Shown: positions 63,959 through 64,000 of the stretch, in pieces
How the letters are laid out: each line of letters begins with the position of its first letter
Numbering within the stretch: the stretch's first letter is position 1
Origin: Hungatella hathewayi WAL-18680
GTDB taxonomy: Bacteria > Bacillota > Clostridia > Lachnospirales > Lachnospiraceae
DNA: 64,000 nucleotides
Assembly: GCF_000235505.1 (NCBI RefSeq)
Contig: NZ_JH379028.1
Location: 1,020,621-1,084,620, forward strand
Direction of reading: 5' to 3'
Notes under the pieces: model-generated
Database searches by the model: none
What the model was told of the DNA's origin: nothing
What the model saw: only the letters and a program-made list of their open reading frames with translations
Translations under genes and position numbers: made by a program

Positions 63959-64000
63959 TCTCAAGAAAAAAAAATTGGATTTAAGAAAGGAAACTATAAT

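Overview
The window looks like chromosomal DNA of a gut Firmicute, most likely a Lachnospiraceae / Clostridium cluster XIVa species. This is an inference. It rests on strong AGGAGG-type ribosome binding sites, sigma-A-like promoters, YitT, CvfB and MsmK/UgpC family genes, CxxxR-type sulfatases, a lacto-N-biose phosphorylase locus and many AraC regulators. There is no rRNA, tRNA, CRISPR array or phage module in view.

Layout. (1) 1-9.0 kb, minus strand: a tight five-gene signalling operon with a REC/GGDEF/EAL/GGDEF protein, a soluble hybrid kinase with two receivers, a free HPt protein, a solute-binding lipoprotein with no permeases, and a membrane Cache/PAS kinase cut by the window edge. (2) 9.1-16.2 kb: threonine aldolase, the class I ribonucleotide reductase pair nrdA-nrdB under a promoter covered by NrdR-like boxes, an elaborate 138-bp palindrome between the two reductase genes, an AraC/GyrI regulator and a TraX-like membrane protein. 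(3) 16.2-25.8 kb: a host-glycan locus. A binding protein, two permeases and a GH112 galacto-/lacto-N-biose phosphorylase (frameshifted here) run leftward; two sulfatases and an AraC regulator run rightward. (4) 25.9-38.4 kb: housekeeping genes, namely ftsE-ftsX-M23 hydrolase-ctpA, a PucR-type regulator, the shared sugar ATPase MsmK/UgpC, two YitT proteins, a methyltransferase, CvfB, an acyl-ACP thioesterase and a sodium symporter. The symporter is divergent from a LytTR two-component system (38.6-40.6 kb). (5) 40.7-53.9 kb: an accessory block with a decayed fic gene, a small HTH gene, a six-protein surface-structure operon with its own signal peptidase, an invertible promoter segment, a tyrosine recombinase and a toxin-antitoxin pair. 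(6) 53.9-64 kb: pentose catabolism, with an isomerase/DUF4867/FGGY-kinase operon and a classical araA-araB-araD operon, each near an AraC regulator.

The most striking system is in block 5. Two perfect 28-bp inverted repeats (51697-51724 and 52050-52077) bound a 325-bp segment that holds one good sigma-A-type promoter. The recombinase gene lies directly beside the segment. The left repeat sits just upstream of the ribosome binding site of the signal peptidase gene, the first gene of the surface operon. In the sequenced orientation the promoter points away from the operon (OFF) and toward the 3' end of the recombinase gene on the antisense strand. Inversion would place it in front of the operon (ON). 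This predicts a phase-variable surface fibre or adhesin made of a 1862-residue GLUG-repeat protein, two secreted subunits and three membrane-anchored paralogues.

Three genes (GH112 phosphorylase, fic, M23 hydrolase) carry apparent +/-1 frameshifts, all in short homopolymers. They could be real lesions, slippage sites or assembly errors.
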